Below, piece by piece: positions 46,459 to 58,945 of a DNA stretch of 64,000 bases. The stretch lies in assembly GCA_027605045.1 (NCBI GenBank), contig JAQFWX010000027.1, positions 556,742-620,741 on the forward strand. The letters are read 5' to 3'. Position 1 is the first letter of the stretch, and every line of letters starts with the position of its first letter. Position numbers and translations under genes: made by a program. The stretch comes from Phallus indusiatus (taxonomy: Eukaryota; Basidiomycota; Agaricomycetes; Phallales; Phallaceae). A model generated the notes under the pieces. It was not told the origin of the DNA. It worked only from the letters and a program-made list of their open reading frames with translations, and searched no databases.

Positions 46459-47844
46459 TTAAGATGCGGCCATAATAGCTTGTGTCTTTCTTCCTGCTTC
46501 GGCCAAAACGAGTTCAAACGCCGATAGCTCGTCTTGCATGACTTGTTGAAGCCGTCGACCTTTCTTATATCCAAGATTATTAGTGGTCGTGGTCGTATTC
46601 GAGCCTGTTTTGTGGAGCACACTTTCAAGAACACCGTTAATTCCTCCCGCTGCTTCCCATTTCTCTATTCGATCCATGCTACGTTCCGCGCTTTCGGATT
46701 CGGCTCTCCACCCACCCAGTTTGTTTTTCAAAGCGCGGATTTTCCGACCAGCTTCGGCGGTGGCGGCTGCCGTAACCTGGGTATTCTCGACGACGGTGGT
46801 CAATGACTGGACTAATGACTGCGTCAAAGAGCGCATATTAGAAAGTTGGGCGATAGCATTCGAAGGAGTAGGATTGTTAGAGAACGAATCCACCAATAAA
46901 CTCGTTGATGATTCCCTGGCATGCGAATACGAATTCTGGCGACGGTGAGCGTGTCTATAATCCAATGTATCGTCGTCGTCGCCCAGAACCCGTTGTGGAT
47001 CCAGTTCCCAATCAGCAGTAGTGTCATGATCTTCTTCTTCCGCGACAGTGTGTAGCGCACGGCCACCAGGGCCAGTTTCCGCTGCTTTTACCTCCCTTTC
47101 TCCAGAATCGTCCCCAATACCATAACCATCTATTGTATCCAGCTCTTCTAGTTCTCCTAGTACATCATTCCCACCACTCTGACCAGCAATCCTTCTAAAC
47201 TCTTTCTCCACTTCGCGCAGCTCGCGAACTTGTCCTTCCCGTTCTCGAGTATTATCGTTAATCTTTCGAATAAAATCCGATGCCAGTCGTTCTATTGATA
47301 ATTCTCCACCTGGAGTGGGTATAGATGCGGTAGTAGGCGAGGATATCGACGGTGAAGTATCGGTATCCAAACATCGTAGATGCTCAATAAAAAGATCGGT
47401 TGTTTGAAGGTCTTGGTTGAGAACCGCTAACGGGTCCTGGGGTATTGTCCGTGTAACAACTGGAGAGTGCACGACAGGTGGGTCATAGGCTATACCGCCG
47501 TTAGCACCACTCCAATAAGAGACATCAGCCTCAAGTTCGTCGTTCAAAGCTACCGTGTCTAGTGGCGCGTCTGCTAAAATAGTGGACTCTTCTTCTGCTT
47601 CAACACCTTCTTCTGCGCCATCGTCAAATTCTATTCCAAATTCATCTGCTAATAATCGAGACGCAGTCGTTGGTTCAGGCATTAATGCAGCTGCGAGCTC
47701 GTGCGCCAGACTCGCCGTTCGACCGTTTCCATCGCCATGTAATAAAGCTTTCGATCGTGCTTTGGAAATGCTCTGTGAAGGACCTTTTGCAGGTGCAGAA
47801 GAAGTATGTCGAGAATTGGATGAAAACTCGTCGAAGAGTGACAT
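46459..47844 (-). CDS. Uncharacterised coiled-coil protein
   Basis: Single exon of 461 residues, unusual here because most neighbours are intron-rich. It starts MSLFDEFSSNSRHTSSAP and has an acidic N-terminal third. Helical segments DLFIEHLRCLD and ASDFIRKINDNTREREGQV (about 150-225) and a C-terminal coiled coil (SLTQSLVQSLTTVVENTQV to SAERSMDRIEKWE, about 345-410) suggest an oligomerising adaptor. It ends with a basic GYKKGRRLQQVMQDELSAF helix. No family recognised. Confidence 0.82.
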   Translation of the reverse strand: MSLFDEFSSNSRHTSSAPAKGPSQSISKARSKALLHGDGNGRTASLAHELAAALMPEPTTASRLLADEFGIEFDDGAEEGVEAEEESTILADAPLDTVALNDELEADVSYWSGANGGIAYDPPVVHSPVVTRTIPQDPLAVLNQDLQTTDLFIEHLRCLDTDTSPSISSPTTASIPTPGGELSIERLASDFIRKINDNTREREGQVRELREVEKEFRRIAGQSGGNDVLGELEELDTIDGYGIGDDSGEREVKAAETGPGGRALHTVAEEEDHDTTADWELDPQRVLGDDDDTLDYRHAHRRQNSYSHARESSTSLLVDSFSNNPTPSNAIAQLSNMRSLTQSLVQSLTTVVENTQVTAAATAEAGRKIRALKNKLGGWRAESESAERSMDRIEKWEAAGGINGVLESVLHKTGSNTTTTTNNLGYKKGRRLQQVMQDELSAFELVLAEAGRKTQAIMAAS

Positions 47845-48058
47845 TGTGTGGGTTTCGTTGGGCGAGGCGATGGTGGCTGTTGAATTGGTTTTTCAATGGA
47901 GCGCGTTACAGCTTTGATGTGCTTACATCACCCATCAACTCAAAGAGTCCACAAAGGGTAATGACCTGAAATTACATGACAAAATTTTAACTAAATAATA
48001 GGACAACTCGGGATAATTAGGAAAAACGTTAAATTAATAGATGGTATAGTCCCTCAAT
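47845..48058. other. Short spacer between the coiled-coil gene and the CLC gene
   Basis: Promoter of the coiled-coil gene and 3' flank of CLC. Nothing further seen. Confidence 0.4.
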
Positions 48059-51000
48059 CTACCAGTCAACAACCCACTCATGGTCGGTAGGTTTTCCGTC
48101 TTTCGCTAGCGCGCCCGCTGGGGTATTTCGATAATGTCTTGTCAGGAGACGTACAACGTCTCGCTTGGTTATTAGTCCGGTTAGCTTTCCTTTCCGCGAG
48201 AACAAAGCGTATCGTAGATTCTTTATTTTTAGAGAAAAAGGGGAAAGCGTCTTAAATGAATGGAAAGAGGTTCAGGTTTCAAGAGTTATCCTCACCAATC
48301 GCTGAAAAATGCTAACTAGCATTTCCTGAGCCATTTCGCTCCGGAATTCCATGGGTGCTTTTTCCATGATCGACGCCATATTCGCGCCTATATTACGCCG
48401 ATCTTCGCGAAGAAAGGTGCAGTGTGCATCTAGTTCTTCTTGTGCCACATACGACGCTGAGTTGAAAAAAAAATTCATATCGCCTTTCCGCTAAAATGTT
48501 TCATCGAAGTCTACATACCTAACGCCATACGAAGTCTCTCATGTGTGACAAACCCGATTAGATTATCTCCGTCAACGACAGGGAAGCCAAAATAGTTATG
48601 AACTCGGACGAGTGAATCTAAAAATGAAAATTAGAGATACTCCTAAATGAATACCAAATACCTGACCCAATTCTTTAATAGTCGTATTAACTCCGTTAAT
48701 AACCACTAGTTTATCTACGGGTGTCATAATGCTAGCAGCGGTCGCACCATAGTCTCGATGTTCGATGGACGACAACCAGGAGTAAGCTCTCATGGAAATC
48801 CATGCATCGTATATACCTTCTTTTCCAAAGGCATCCCCCACCCATTTAGAAACCATCACAGCAAGCATGATGGGTAATACGTGACTCAGAGCGCCTGTTA
48901 ACTGTCCAAAAGATGAATTACTATTAACACATCAGATGAATGCCTTGCATACCTCAAATAGAATGACCACTAATGAAACTTGACTTCTCGTTTAATATTT
49001 CTGATATCTTGATTCATATCGGAGTGAACTTACTTGTCATTCTTGTAACGCCTCCGAGAAGTGCCGATGCTCCTATGACAGCATAAAACCCTGGAGAAAT
49101 GCATCTAGTTCCAAGATCTGGCGGACAGGCCGAAAAAACCCAGAGGGTAGGATAAGCCCTATGAATGCTCTGACTTTGCAAGTCACTTAATTCCCATATC
49201 GGCTCCACACAAAATACCGAACAAGACATACACTAATAAACCTGTAGCCCGACCAATGCAAGCCCCAATCGCTATGGTAGGTAGAAAAATACCAGCAGGG
49301 ATCTAGTTGGGGGTTAGTGTGTACTGCCACTCATGAGCTTCAACAGCCCTACTTTCATGCCAAACGTATAAGCAGTTAACCCGAATTTTAGTATGGCGGT
49401 TAACAGAAGCAGGAAAATATTTTGCGCATAAGCGTCCGGACTAATAAAATAACTGTTATGAATCTTGAAATGAGCGTGAAACAAAAAATTGCCTACTTGC
49501 ATAAACCATGCCAATCGCCTTTTAGGGGATCGCATTCCAAAAACAAATTGGCCACCAAATCAGAAGTCTGAACCCTATAATCCAACTCAGCTACATTCTA
49601 CATTTCACGAAGAGAAACGAACACTTACCGCGCAAAAATGATCAGGTAGCTTAAAACGGCGGTTGTCGCACTTGCTGCGACAATTTCCATCAGTGGCCAG
49701 TCGGATATGACGCTATTCCGACGATACACAGCGATTAAAATGTTCAACCTGATCAAAAAGGCACCAAAGATACCCTACGATATTCCAGACGTTAGAAAAT
49801 GCATATTAATCAGTACTCACTCCGAGAACACCAAGGAAAAGCCAAGGTAGCTATTGAATTTCATTAGTCTATCGATCCTCAGGGAGAAAAAATTGAGGTT
49901 TTAGTACTAGTTCAAAGGCCTTCCAATTCTCTTTAATTGCGGTGACCTTCCAGATATGAGTACACGGTTACATACTGTCATTTCAGAATACTTACTTGAA
50001 ATAACACTAGCTTTGAAGTTCCGAATGGATCGACATATTGAAGTGCCACGGCAGCAATCACCGATGTCACAAATGCACGCGAAACGACTAGCTCGTCAGT
50101 GAAGGTATTCAATTCTATTGAACCATTGAATATTTTGAGGTTATGAGTAAGTAAGAAGAAAGGGATACCTTCCAACCCGAATAATACGCCTCCTAGGGGA
50201 CTGCCGAAAGCAACGGATACACCGGCCGCTGCAGCTGCAGCTAGTAATTTTCTTTTCTCGCTTTCTGTTTGACCTGTCGCTCCGAAATACCTGGATGCAA
50301 CAGCTGCCATGGCACAGCTAACGTGTACAAGCGGCCCCTAGACATAATTCTATAAACGACAACTCATGTACTAAAATCAACTAACCTCTTTCCCTAATGA
50401 TAACCCGGAAGCAACGGAAAGCGCAAGACCAAATCCTTTGATTACCAATGTCCACGCCCCCAAAAATTCATCTAAAACGCATCCGCCAACGATCTACGCG
50501 GTATAGAAGTTAGTATTCAGTCAGTTTACAAAAACTAAGAAAATTATTTTACCGCTTTGATTTCTGGAACTAGAAGCGCGTTTGACTGAAATTTAAATCA
50601 TACTTAATGAATATGAGCTCACTTCCGGTATGAAATGCGCTAAGAGGCAGTTGGAAATGGGCGCAGGTTTGAACGTGTGTGCCACTTACTAAGGGGCGTA
50701 TGATTTCACTAGTATTCCAGCGCTAGAAGCAAAGACAACCTGTCGACTAATTAAACCCCAAAATTCTGGGGACAGAGATCGCACGTATTCACGTACAGCT
50801 GACGCAACGTAGATGGTCGTTTGTAGAAAGGACTGTGCAAAAATGTAGCGGAGGCCAAACCATTGGCCCCAAGTCATCCAAAATTGACAAACCTCGCCCG
50901 CTATAGTGAAACTTCTTTCTGAGTTAATCCATTTTTTTACTCGAATACGAGAAAAAGGCATACGCTGGAGTCCGCTGCAGCATGAGAGCTGATTATAAAA

Positions 51001-51621
51001 AAATCCATATACACAACGTCCGTTTCGTAAGTCATTAAGCCTATCGTCGATGAGGGGAAGCAGGTAGCCAAGCGATATCAGACATTACCATGCGACGAGG
51101 ACATCTAGCCAGCCGCCAATTACCCCAACGCCAATGCCAGTTACTAGACTGAGCTCAGTACGCGAACATCTCAAAAGACAGGCGTTGCCAGGAAATACAG
51201 ACTCAAAAGGATTAGCCACACGCGTGTCGTGTTCCATACTTGAAGAGATAATCTTTTCAGACCATACTGCGATTTAATCTCCAGCTGTCGCGCTCGTTCG
51301 CGGGCCTCTTCGTTGATCCAGTCTAAAAGTTTATTTAGAATAATTGGCAACATGTTTTCGCATACGAGGTGTTACTAGCATACCAATACTTTCTCCATCT
51401 CCGTATTTCACTGCCGGAATAGAAAGAAGCTCCAATTCATCAATCTCGTCTGTCGCAAAATCTGTCTCTCGGAGCAAATACGGGTGGAGCGGTATATGTC
51501 CGTTTCTTCGACTAGGTTTTCAAATAATCAGCTATGTCACCAGATAGCGTAGTCTTTAAACGCACTTTTCGTTATTATTCCACGAGGTCGAACCATGCGT
51601 AGGTTCTTCATCGTTGGCCAT
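48059..51621 (-). CDS. CLC-type chloride channel/transporter with CBS domains
   Basis: Anion channel or H+/Cl- exchanger, fungal CLC-A/Gef1 relative, in endosomal, Golgi or plasma membranes. It starts at 51621 (MANDEEPTHG). Selectivity motifs are visible: FHTGIPEIKA (the GxGIP-type motif, here T-G-I-P), SLGKEGPLVH with the gating Glu split by an intron, and AFGSPLGGVLFGLEE. CISPGFYAVIGASALLGGVTRMT follows. Two CBS domains end the protein (VDGDNLIGFVTHERLRMAL and GLITKRDVVRLL), with the stop at 48059-48061. About fifteen short introns, some near 40 nt. Starts head-to-head with the KAT14-like gene. Confidence 0.95.
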
Positions 51622-51695
51622 AGTCGTACATTCCGTGGCGTGTTGCGTGACCTGTACGAGTGTCACGAATTCTTTTAGGCACAGGACTTAGCTTC
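51622..51695. promoter_or_regulatory. 74-bp divergent promoter, CLC and KAT14-like genes
   Basis: The two start codons are separated by only 74 bp, the shortest intergenic distance in the window. The leaders may overlap. No TATA box is visible. Confidence 0.6.
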
Positions 51696-53262
51696 ATGTC
51701 GCGAAACAACTTGAAAGTGGAAGATGTAGACGACGAAGTGTGGAGTTCAGTAAGAACACCTTCTCTTCTTCTTAAGAGAGCACATTTTTATTTAAATATT
51801 CGTTTAAGTCTATCAGGAGGAGCAAACGGATCCGACTTAGTTATTCCAAAAAAGCAGAAGTTGGTCGTACTTCCGAACGAATCTCTACTCCACCTACCAC
51901 AAAAGATGTCTTCACCGCAACTTTCTCAGAGACTGCTCTTCCAGAAATTGACGATTTCGATGCCTTTTTTCCTCTGAAAGAGTCTTGGATATCTGCGAGA
52001 CAGAACTATCTCCGAGATAATTCCGAACGCGACCGTTATGTCAGTTATTTTCAAAACCAAAATGCGACCGCTGTTAGTTTCGTTATTGCTCATGATAATA
52101 TTCACTGTAGAACCACCAAATTAGGATGCTGACCTCGGCAGAAATTCACGAACTTGAGAAGTGGCTTGAAAATTGCATCGCGACGGGCAAGCAAGATTGG
52201 ACTAGCGGCAAAGCTATCCTGTATAGACGTCTTCAACTCAAAAAGGTATATACCAACTATGTAATCCCATGCATTATGTGGCTTACTTACATCGTTCAGA
52301 TTAGAAAGGAAAATCCTGTATTCTCGTACGACATGCTACGCCAACCACCTCCGAGAACCAAGGATCTACAACCCTTCGTAACGACTCCAACCTCCGAACC
52401 CAATAAAGAAACAATCGACGCTTTATACGCCATCAACAGAACATCATACCAATCTTCTTTTGCGTCACGAGTTTTTGGGAATATCAATCCTCCACGACGA
52501 ATCTTACATAGAGACTGGCAAACCCGGACAGTCTGGATGGACGTCATGGACGATATCAAGCTACATTATGCCCTATCACAATCAATCCACCCCTCTCAGT
52601 CGAACGACAGTCTAAAAGACGACCATTCGTTAGATAGAGACAGTCCAATCGACTACGTCACACTAGAACCTTGGCATCTTCCTCAAATTCACGAGCTCTT
52701 AACAAGAACATTCTGGCCTGGAATAGACGGTAAACATCCATATTACGATATCGCTCACTTCGTTTTTCTTACTTTTGTTTTTCCTACGCGCGCAGTGACA
52801 AGCTCTTTGAAATATTCTCCCGAACAATGCACAGTTGTCGCGCTTTATAAACGTCTGGTCGTGGGGGCTGCCTTTCTTAGCTCTCCTATCGAGACATACC
52901 TAACGTACCTTGTCGTCCGCTCGGGCTGGGAAAGCAGTGGCGTTGCCAGGTTGGTCTCTTTATCACTCAGAACATATAGATCCTATATCTTATCTTCTCC
53001 CACCAGCACTATCCTTTACCTTCTACTTAACGCTAATCCGACTAAAGACGTAACCCTGCATGTTTCCGCCAACAATCCCGCTATGGTGAGTACAGTAGAA
53101 TTTTTTTAGTAACAAATAAATTGACAGATATTACTTGATAAGTTGCTATATAACAAGTTTGGATTCAAAGCGGAAGAATTCATAGTCGGATTTTATGATA
53201 AATATCTGCCTGAAGAATCTCAAACTTGCAAAAATGCCTTTAGGTTAAGGCTACGTCGATAG
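51696..53262 (+). CDS. KAT14/CSRP2BP-like GNAT acetyltransferase
   Basis: In animals KAT14 is a subunit of the ATAC histone acetyltransferase complex. It starts MSRNNLKVEDVDDEVW. Helical segments ALPEIDDFDAFFPL and SAEIHELEKWLEN come first. The C-terminal GNAT domain is diagnostic: EPWHLPQIHELLTRTFWPGI, CTVVALYKRLVVGAAFL, YLTYLVVRSGWESSGVA, KDVTLHVSANNPAM, LLYNKFGFKAEEF and FYDKYLPEESQTCKNAFRL, ending LRLRR. Introns are inferred at about 51750-51809, 52071-52108, 52246-52299, 52731-52796, 52950-53007 and 53086-53143. Conservation is best in the last 150 residues; the N-terminal half is divergent. Function by homology only. Confidence 0.9.
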
Positions 53263-53452
53263 GATAGACGTAAGTTTTTTTACCGTTTATGTATGTAATT
53301 AAACCTTTGGATTGGTGCTCATCTATAATATCATTGTTGAGGCCAACGTAGGATTCGTCATCGAGTTGCGACATTCATTATTCAAGTCCGGAACGGGATA
53401 TCACGAATAAACGTATAACACTACTACAAACGATGTTCGTATGCCGTTCGCT

Positions 53453-55679
53453 TCATTTATCCAAACCGTGTGCAGCCCTGGCTTCAGGATCTTGCCAGTA
53501 CGAACCATTTGGCCACTCGTATTTCGCAATACTCGATTTATACATTTCGATACTACAGCACGTCCGATGTCAACAAGGAAAATGAAGGAGTTATGTGTAA
53601 ACGCTTACCTGTAACCTTCTTCCGGATGCAAAGGGACATTGTATCTTCCCTTGGAGTTTATAGAACAAGGATATATAAAGTGTTCGTGGAGGTGGTCAAC
53701 GTATTCTAATACGTTTCTATCGATACTTCCGGAGATGGCGACGTAGTCAATCAAACTGAAAAAAAAAACATGAACCTGTTCTGTGTGCTCATATATTCTC
53801 AACCAGAAACGGACCTCAAATGAATGACATATTCACATAATCCAACGCCTCCTGCATGAGGACATACGGGGACGCCAAACCTAGGGTAAAAATATTTAAA
53901 ATACAAAGGGACATAGAGTTGATTCCTTCAACGTACTTCGCGGCCATTAGCAATACAGCAAGCACTTCGCTTACGCCTGCAAGCCTACACGAGTCGATTT
54001 GAACCACGTCGATGGCCTCTGCCTGAAGTAGTTGCTTGAAAACCATACGATTGTGAGCATGTTCGCCAGTGGCGACACCAATTCCATGGGGTTTCAAAGC
54101 TTTTCGAATCGCAGCATGTCCCTGAATCATGTTGCATCCATCATTTATCGCACCTTGACAAAATAATCATAATAATTCTCGCAACGTACCAGAATGTCGT
54201 CCGGTGCTGTTGGTTCTTCAATAAACCTTATGTCGGGAATCTTCGTGAGTGCAACATCTATTGCTATTTGGTTTGTCCTTACCAAGGTTTGATCGCTTTT
54301 AAGCCTTTGACATACTCAATAGCTTGTGGAACATCCCACACCTACGAAATTAATCTAGCTCTCCCTATGATATTTAACAATAAAAAGACTCACTTGATTT
54401 GCATCAATCATCAAAACATTACCCGTAGGGCCAGCATTTTTTCCGACCAAAGTCTTAGGGTCGCGGGGCGCATGTCCCTCTGGCAAGTTCGCGGGATCAT
54501 CAATCACTGAACGGATAATCAAGCCTCGTCGTAAATCAGAATCAGGATCAGTTCCAACTTTCATCTTTTGGTAAATGTTTTGAAAATTTGACGATGAAAA
54601 ACAAGGGGGAGGTGCTTAAAAATACCTTGAAATGATTGAAACCTGCTTGTAAGGCTTCTTTTGTAAGTGCTCGGACCTTATCATCGCTATAACCTTTAAA
54701 CGGGATCAATCTCATTCAGAGATCCAGGACGGCAAATGGAAAAGAAGTCACCTAGCCATCCAGCGGAAGTAACATAAGCTGGGTATCTATAGCAAAGTGT
54801 GAGCTGGATCCGAGAGTATATGCAGTGCAAATAGACAACGTACCCATGTTCTCTTACAAATGCTTCGCGCTCGGCCTTACTTGCCTCCTTTGCTTTGAGC
54901 ATATCCAATGCCTCTTGCGGAGTTATTGCATCAGAAATATAGCGGAAAGCAGTAGCCTGAACCAACTCTTCCTGAGGACAGTTGGTAATTAGCGAAAGTT
55001 TTTCGTAGTTTGCAAAATCACAACGCATACAGGAGTAAAGTCGACGATTAGTTTCCATAAAGGCTTCTTCCTAGATTTGGCAAAGAGATCCCAGAGCGCG
55101 TTATTGACGGCGCCGGTAGCAATATGAATGACACCCTTCTCTGGACCAATCCTACATAGATTGCACTCAGCGGTCGAAGCGCGAATGTATAAAGCAAGCG
55201 GACCCACCAACGTAATTGTGGGTCAGCGAGAAGGTAATTCCAAGCCTTGCCCATATTTTGAAATAGCGGTTCAATTTCTTTCCCAACTAGTCTGTTCGCC
55301 ACTTCTCGTATTGCTATACAAACCTAATATTCTATTGATAAATCAGCCTGTTCTCCCACAAGACATCAAATAATGCATACGATGTCATTTCCTCGACCAA
55401 TGGTGAACGTCATTCCATTTCCAATGAGACCGTTTTGGGTATATAGAGTAACATACGCCGATGAATAATCGCATTCAGTATTCCTAGTCAAGACCTTCAA
55501 TCATTTGTCCAATACAAAATCATCAATTGTCCTTACATGGCATCTGTGCCGTCGCCTGTTAGTGACGTAGGAAACCGTACATCTTGATGAAAGCCAATCA
55601 ACAACTCCTCTCGCGCGCAAAACAAACCACAAGAAAAATACGCACCATGTATCGTAAAATGCGTGATTTTGTCCGCCAT
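53453..55679 (-). CDS. Enolase-superfamily sugar-acid dehydratase (L-galactonate/L-fuconate type)
   Basis: Dehydrates L-galactonate or L-fuconate to the 2-keto-3-deoxy acid in D-galacturonate or L-fucose breakdown. It starts [11 protein letters not shown], then [27 protein letters not shown] and [19 protein letters not shown] match LGD1 and ENOSF1. Catalytic and metal residues sit in [34 protein letters not shown] and [28 protein letters not shown] and [11 protein letters not shown] follow. A C-terminal extension ([17 protein letters not shown]) ends at 53453. It has about ten introns. ATGEHAHNR and PHAGG are closer to the fuconate-dehydratase form, while most fungal LGD1 enzymes have other residues there, so substrate is left open. 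Confidence 0.92.
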
Positions 55680-55865
55680 CGCAGATGTTCTTAGCGGATT
55701 CTTCGTCGTCTGTTTAATTTATATGCTAATAGTCTGAATACGGACCGAGAAAGACCGTCGGATATTCGCCGGTCCGCGAAGAGTTCACCTTGCCGAGTTA
55801 GTAAGTCACTAGGTAGCAGCTAACACTGACTCGGTGTTTGTACTTGCACAAATACTCAACCTCAT
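55680..55865. other. Upstream region of the dehydratase gene
   Basis: Promoter for the minus-strand dehydratase; no distinct element recognised. Confidence 0.35.
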
Positions 55866-56344
55866 GACTGATATTTAGAGATGATTTAATTGAGGACGTG
55901 CAAGATATTGTTCAAGATCCGCCAAAAATCGCTCACGGGCACTGTCGCGCTTGTTTCGCTCTTGTTTCGCTTCGGGAGTGCCACTTCGAGATGCCTGTCC
56001 TCTCCAAGTTGTCGCCAATCTCACCTCCTATCTTCTGGGCTCATGTAAACGTCTGGCTTACATTGAGAACAAATCCTGAACCCGGTTTGACAATCAGGAC
56101 AAGTACCAACCTGGTTTTTCAAGCTTCAAGTCCCAAATCGGATTATTTTGCTTTAGGATTCTCTTTCATATTACTGGCGTGGAACATCGTTCTACAAATG
56201 ATATGCGCGGTTTTCAGTGGCATCATCGGTACCCTATGGTTCCACAAACGAATGGATAGTCTACACTCTCGGAACGATGACCGGCCCGTGAAAACGTTTA
56301 TTCCGGGTTCTGGTCTTAACCCAAATTCTCAACATTTAAGTTAA
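55866..56344 (-). CDS. Unresolved small gene; minus-strand zinc-ribbon-like reading preferred weakly
   Basis: Both strands are partly open. On the minus strand one exon reads KNQVGTCPDCQTGFRICSQC then KPDVYMSPEDR. A 41-nt GT-AG intron (strong AG|GTGAGA donor) joins it in frame to SGTPEAKQERNKRDSA and RERFLADLEQYLARPQ, with a TAA at about 55876. The C-x2-C...C-x2-C pair would be a zinc ribbon. I could not find a consistent first exon. On the plus strand, 55898-56344 is one ORF with a possible membrane helix (FALGFSFILLAWNIVLQMIC). No family is recognised for either, so strand is uncertain. Confidence 0.3.
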
Positions 56345-56490
56345 CTTGTATCTTGTAATTAATGAATCAATGTAGCATGGTATATTGGAAGAACTAAAAG
56401 TTACAGCAATAGATATAAGCAGCGTCGAACAAGAGCAATAACAATGACAAAGCTTCTGGAAAAAGATAGTAGTGTACCAAGCAAAATGTT

Positions 56491-58945
56491 TTAATCTGTG
56501 CGTTGCTTCTTTACACGAGAACTCCCTGAAGCTTGAGCTTGAGCGTTCACGCCATTAGTCTTTGGCGATGACGACGACCAAGCCGGGGTCTGCGTACTTC
56601 GAGCTCTCAAATTTGCGACGAGGTCCCCACCCTCGGCACCTTCAAATAACCACACATGACTACACAAATACTCTGGAGATAAACGCTATACGAACAAGAT
56701 TAGACATTACATACCTATTCTCAACGCGTTCCGGTGGTCGTGGCGCGTCTCCGGGAGACTTACGCTTGCCACCCTTTGACAAGGAATTCTTCGGCGGTGG
56801 TAGCTCCCAATCAGAACCAAGAGCTTCCTCACATAAGTATTCTACAACAGCATCCGCATTTCCCAGAAGAACAATCTTGTTATAGGCGTTAGTAATTTCC
56901 TCAATACCACGTATCAAACCTGAAGCATGCTTACATCGGCGTTCATATGTTTTATTGGTGTCTTGTTGATGAGAATCTGAGGTTTCCTTAGAGGCTTGTT
57001 TGAAAGATGACTGGCGTGAAACATACCTGCGGAACTGAATGGGGTATATGGCTCAGAATTTCCGACACAGGCGTAACCTTTTCAGCAGTGAGATGGTGAT
57101 ACCAAATGCGAAAGAGCTGCTTACCTTCAGAGAAGTACCCATGACAATCAGAAGGTCGACTTTGGTTCTATCCACCCGCAGCAAATCATCAAATTCATCC
57201 GTCAGCTTTTCTCCAAAGAATGTAATATTTGGCTAAAGTGGTCTTGATAAACATCCAACGAAAAGATAACGAAGAAGAAAACCTTGATGATCGCTTTGAA
57301 GACATCATCCTCTTCTTCCGACGAGGTTGTTTCATCACCTCCATTCCAAGTTTTAGCTATTTTTCGTTTCTTCGGAGGTTTAGGCTGCGGACACTTGGTG
57401 CACATGGGCACTTCTTGAGCTAGCACAGCATTCTCAATGTGTTTGCCGGGGTATTGTGCGCCGCATTGTAAACAAGTAGCCTGAATAGAATGAAAAGATC
57501 GTTTGAGACTTCTTCTGATCGTAAATGTCGTTAAAGCTAACCTTTGCAAAGGAACCATGACACTGCAGTACTGTTCGAATACCGGCGACACTTTCTAGAT
57601 CGTCGATATTCTGGGTATAGTTACGCAAGAGCTAGAAAATTGAGGTCTCATATCAGAAAAAAGAAGGTAGGCTAAACAAAAGACGTACTTTGCCTTTCAT
57701 CTCCAACAACCGAATAAAACGATGAGCAGAAGAAGGTTCATGATTGGACGGATAAATCTCTCTGGGATCGAAAGTCAAATACAACAAAACGGATCTTTGG
57801 TCCGTGAAACATACTTAGCAAAAGAGCTGAAACGAAGGCGCGAAACATTCAAACCTAAACCTATAAATACGATACAAAAGGACTTACTAAAATACATTGG
57901 GATTCTCTTTGAAATACTCCAAGTCAAACATTTGTTGTGGGTCGTCAAGATCATATTCATAAGAAGATTTGAGCTTTTGATAAAGGCCATTCTTGGATCT
58001 GAAATCGGGAATACCACACGAAACAGCTTAATAAGATATCAGCGCAAAAAACGAAATGAGAAGAATAAAGAGGGTCGCACATATACCAGCACCGGATAGA
58101 ACCATTATACGCTGTGACCTACGGAGCAAATTGATCACGTCTTGTATTGTATTATACTTGATTAGACGTTCTCTTTTTCGAACAACTCGCAGAAGAGTCA
58201 TCTTAAGAATCTTCAAGATGTTGTTGTTGTCAAGGTCCTTGGTAGTCTGACTCTAAAAGAAAGATAAAGAATAATGAACATTCCTTTCGAACCAACCTGT
58301 CAAAGAAGAGATCGAAGAGGCTGACGAAGATAAGTCCAAAAGCAAGGAGAAGTTTTCTTGGCTCGATGCGTCTTCTAACAACATACTCTTTGAGCCACCA
58401 TTCGACCCCTAAGAGGAGAAAATCCATCGATGGTTACTGACATAACCCCACTGAGGACATGTAAAAGGAAATAGGCACCTTGCTCCTGCACATCATGAGT
58501 CATGGCTCGAACATGTTCGTCAGTCCACGATGTGATACCTTGAGAAGAACAGGAGTCAAATTTCAGCTCATCAATGAAATAATGCGAATGACGGCAAGGA
58601 GTCACCCTCCGTGTATTGGGCCTGCAGGTATCGATCTCTATTCACGTCATCGCGACTCATAGTCGTAGTCTACCGATGTTTTTTTTTTGGTTTTTGGTTT
58701 ATTTTATGAATTTTTCAAATAAATTTGATGATATGATATCAAGAAATGAACATTCTTTCCGTGAGAAAACTGTGTCGCACAAATTTAGAAAAAAGGTTGC
58801 TTCCTACCTTCAGCTCAATAATATTTTCGTCGTCTGAATCATCACAATCTAGGAGCAAATCGTCGTTTTGCGTCCCAAAGTTGTTCCAAGGTAGCTTCGA
58901 CGGTGAATCCCTATGGGTCATACAGCGTCCTTCAAACGAAGCCAT
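56491..58945 (-). CDS. Sirtuin NAD+-dependent deacetylase (class I, Sir2/Hst/SIRT1 type)
   Basis: Removes acetyl groups from histones and other proteins using NAD+. It starts [14 protein letters not shown] with an acidic region ([13 protein letters not shown]). The NAD motif is [20 protein letters not shown], with the intron inside [16 protein letters not shown] and the catalytic histidine in [12 protein letters not shown] follow. Zinc cysteines are in ATCLQCG and PMCTKC, with an acidic/basic insert after the second pair (PKKRKIAK). KPNITFFGE and [13 protein letters not shown] complete the core. The C-terminus is disordered ([10 protein letters not shown] to VKKQRTD) with TAA at 56491. The lysine-rich piece may be a nuclear signal. 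About ten introns. Confidence 0.95.
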
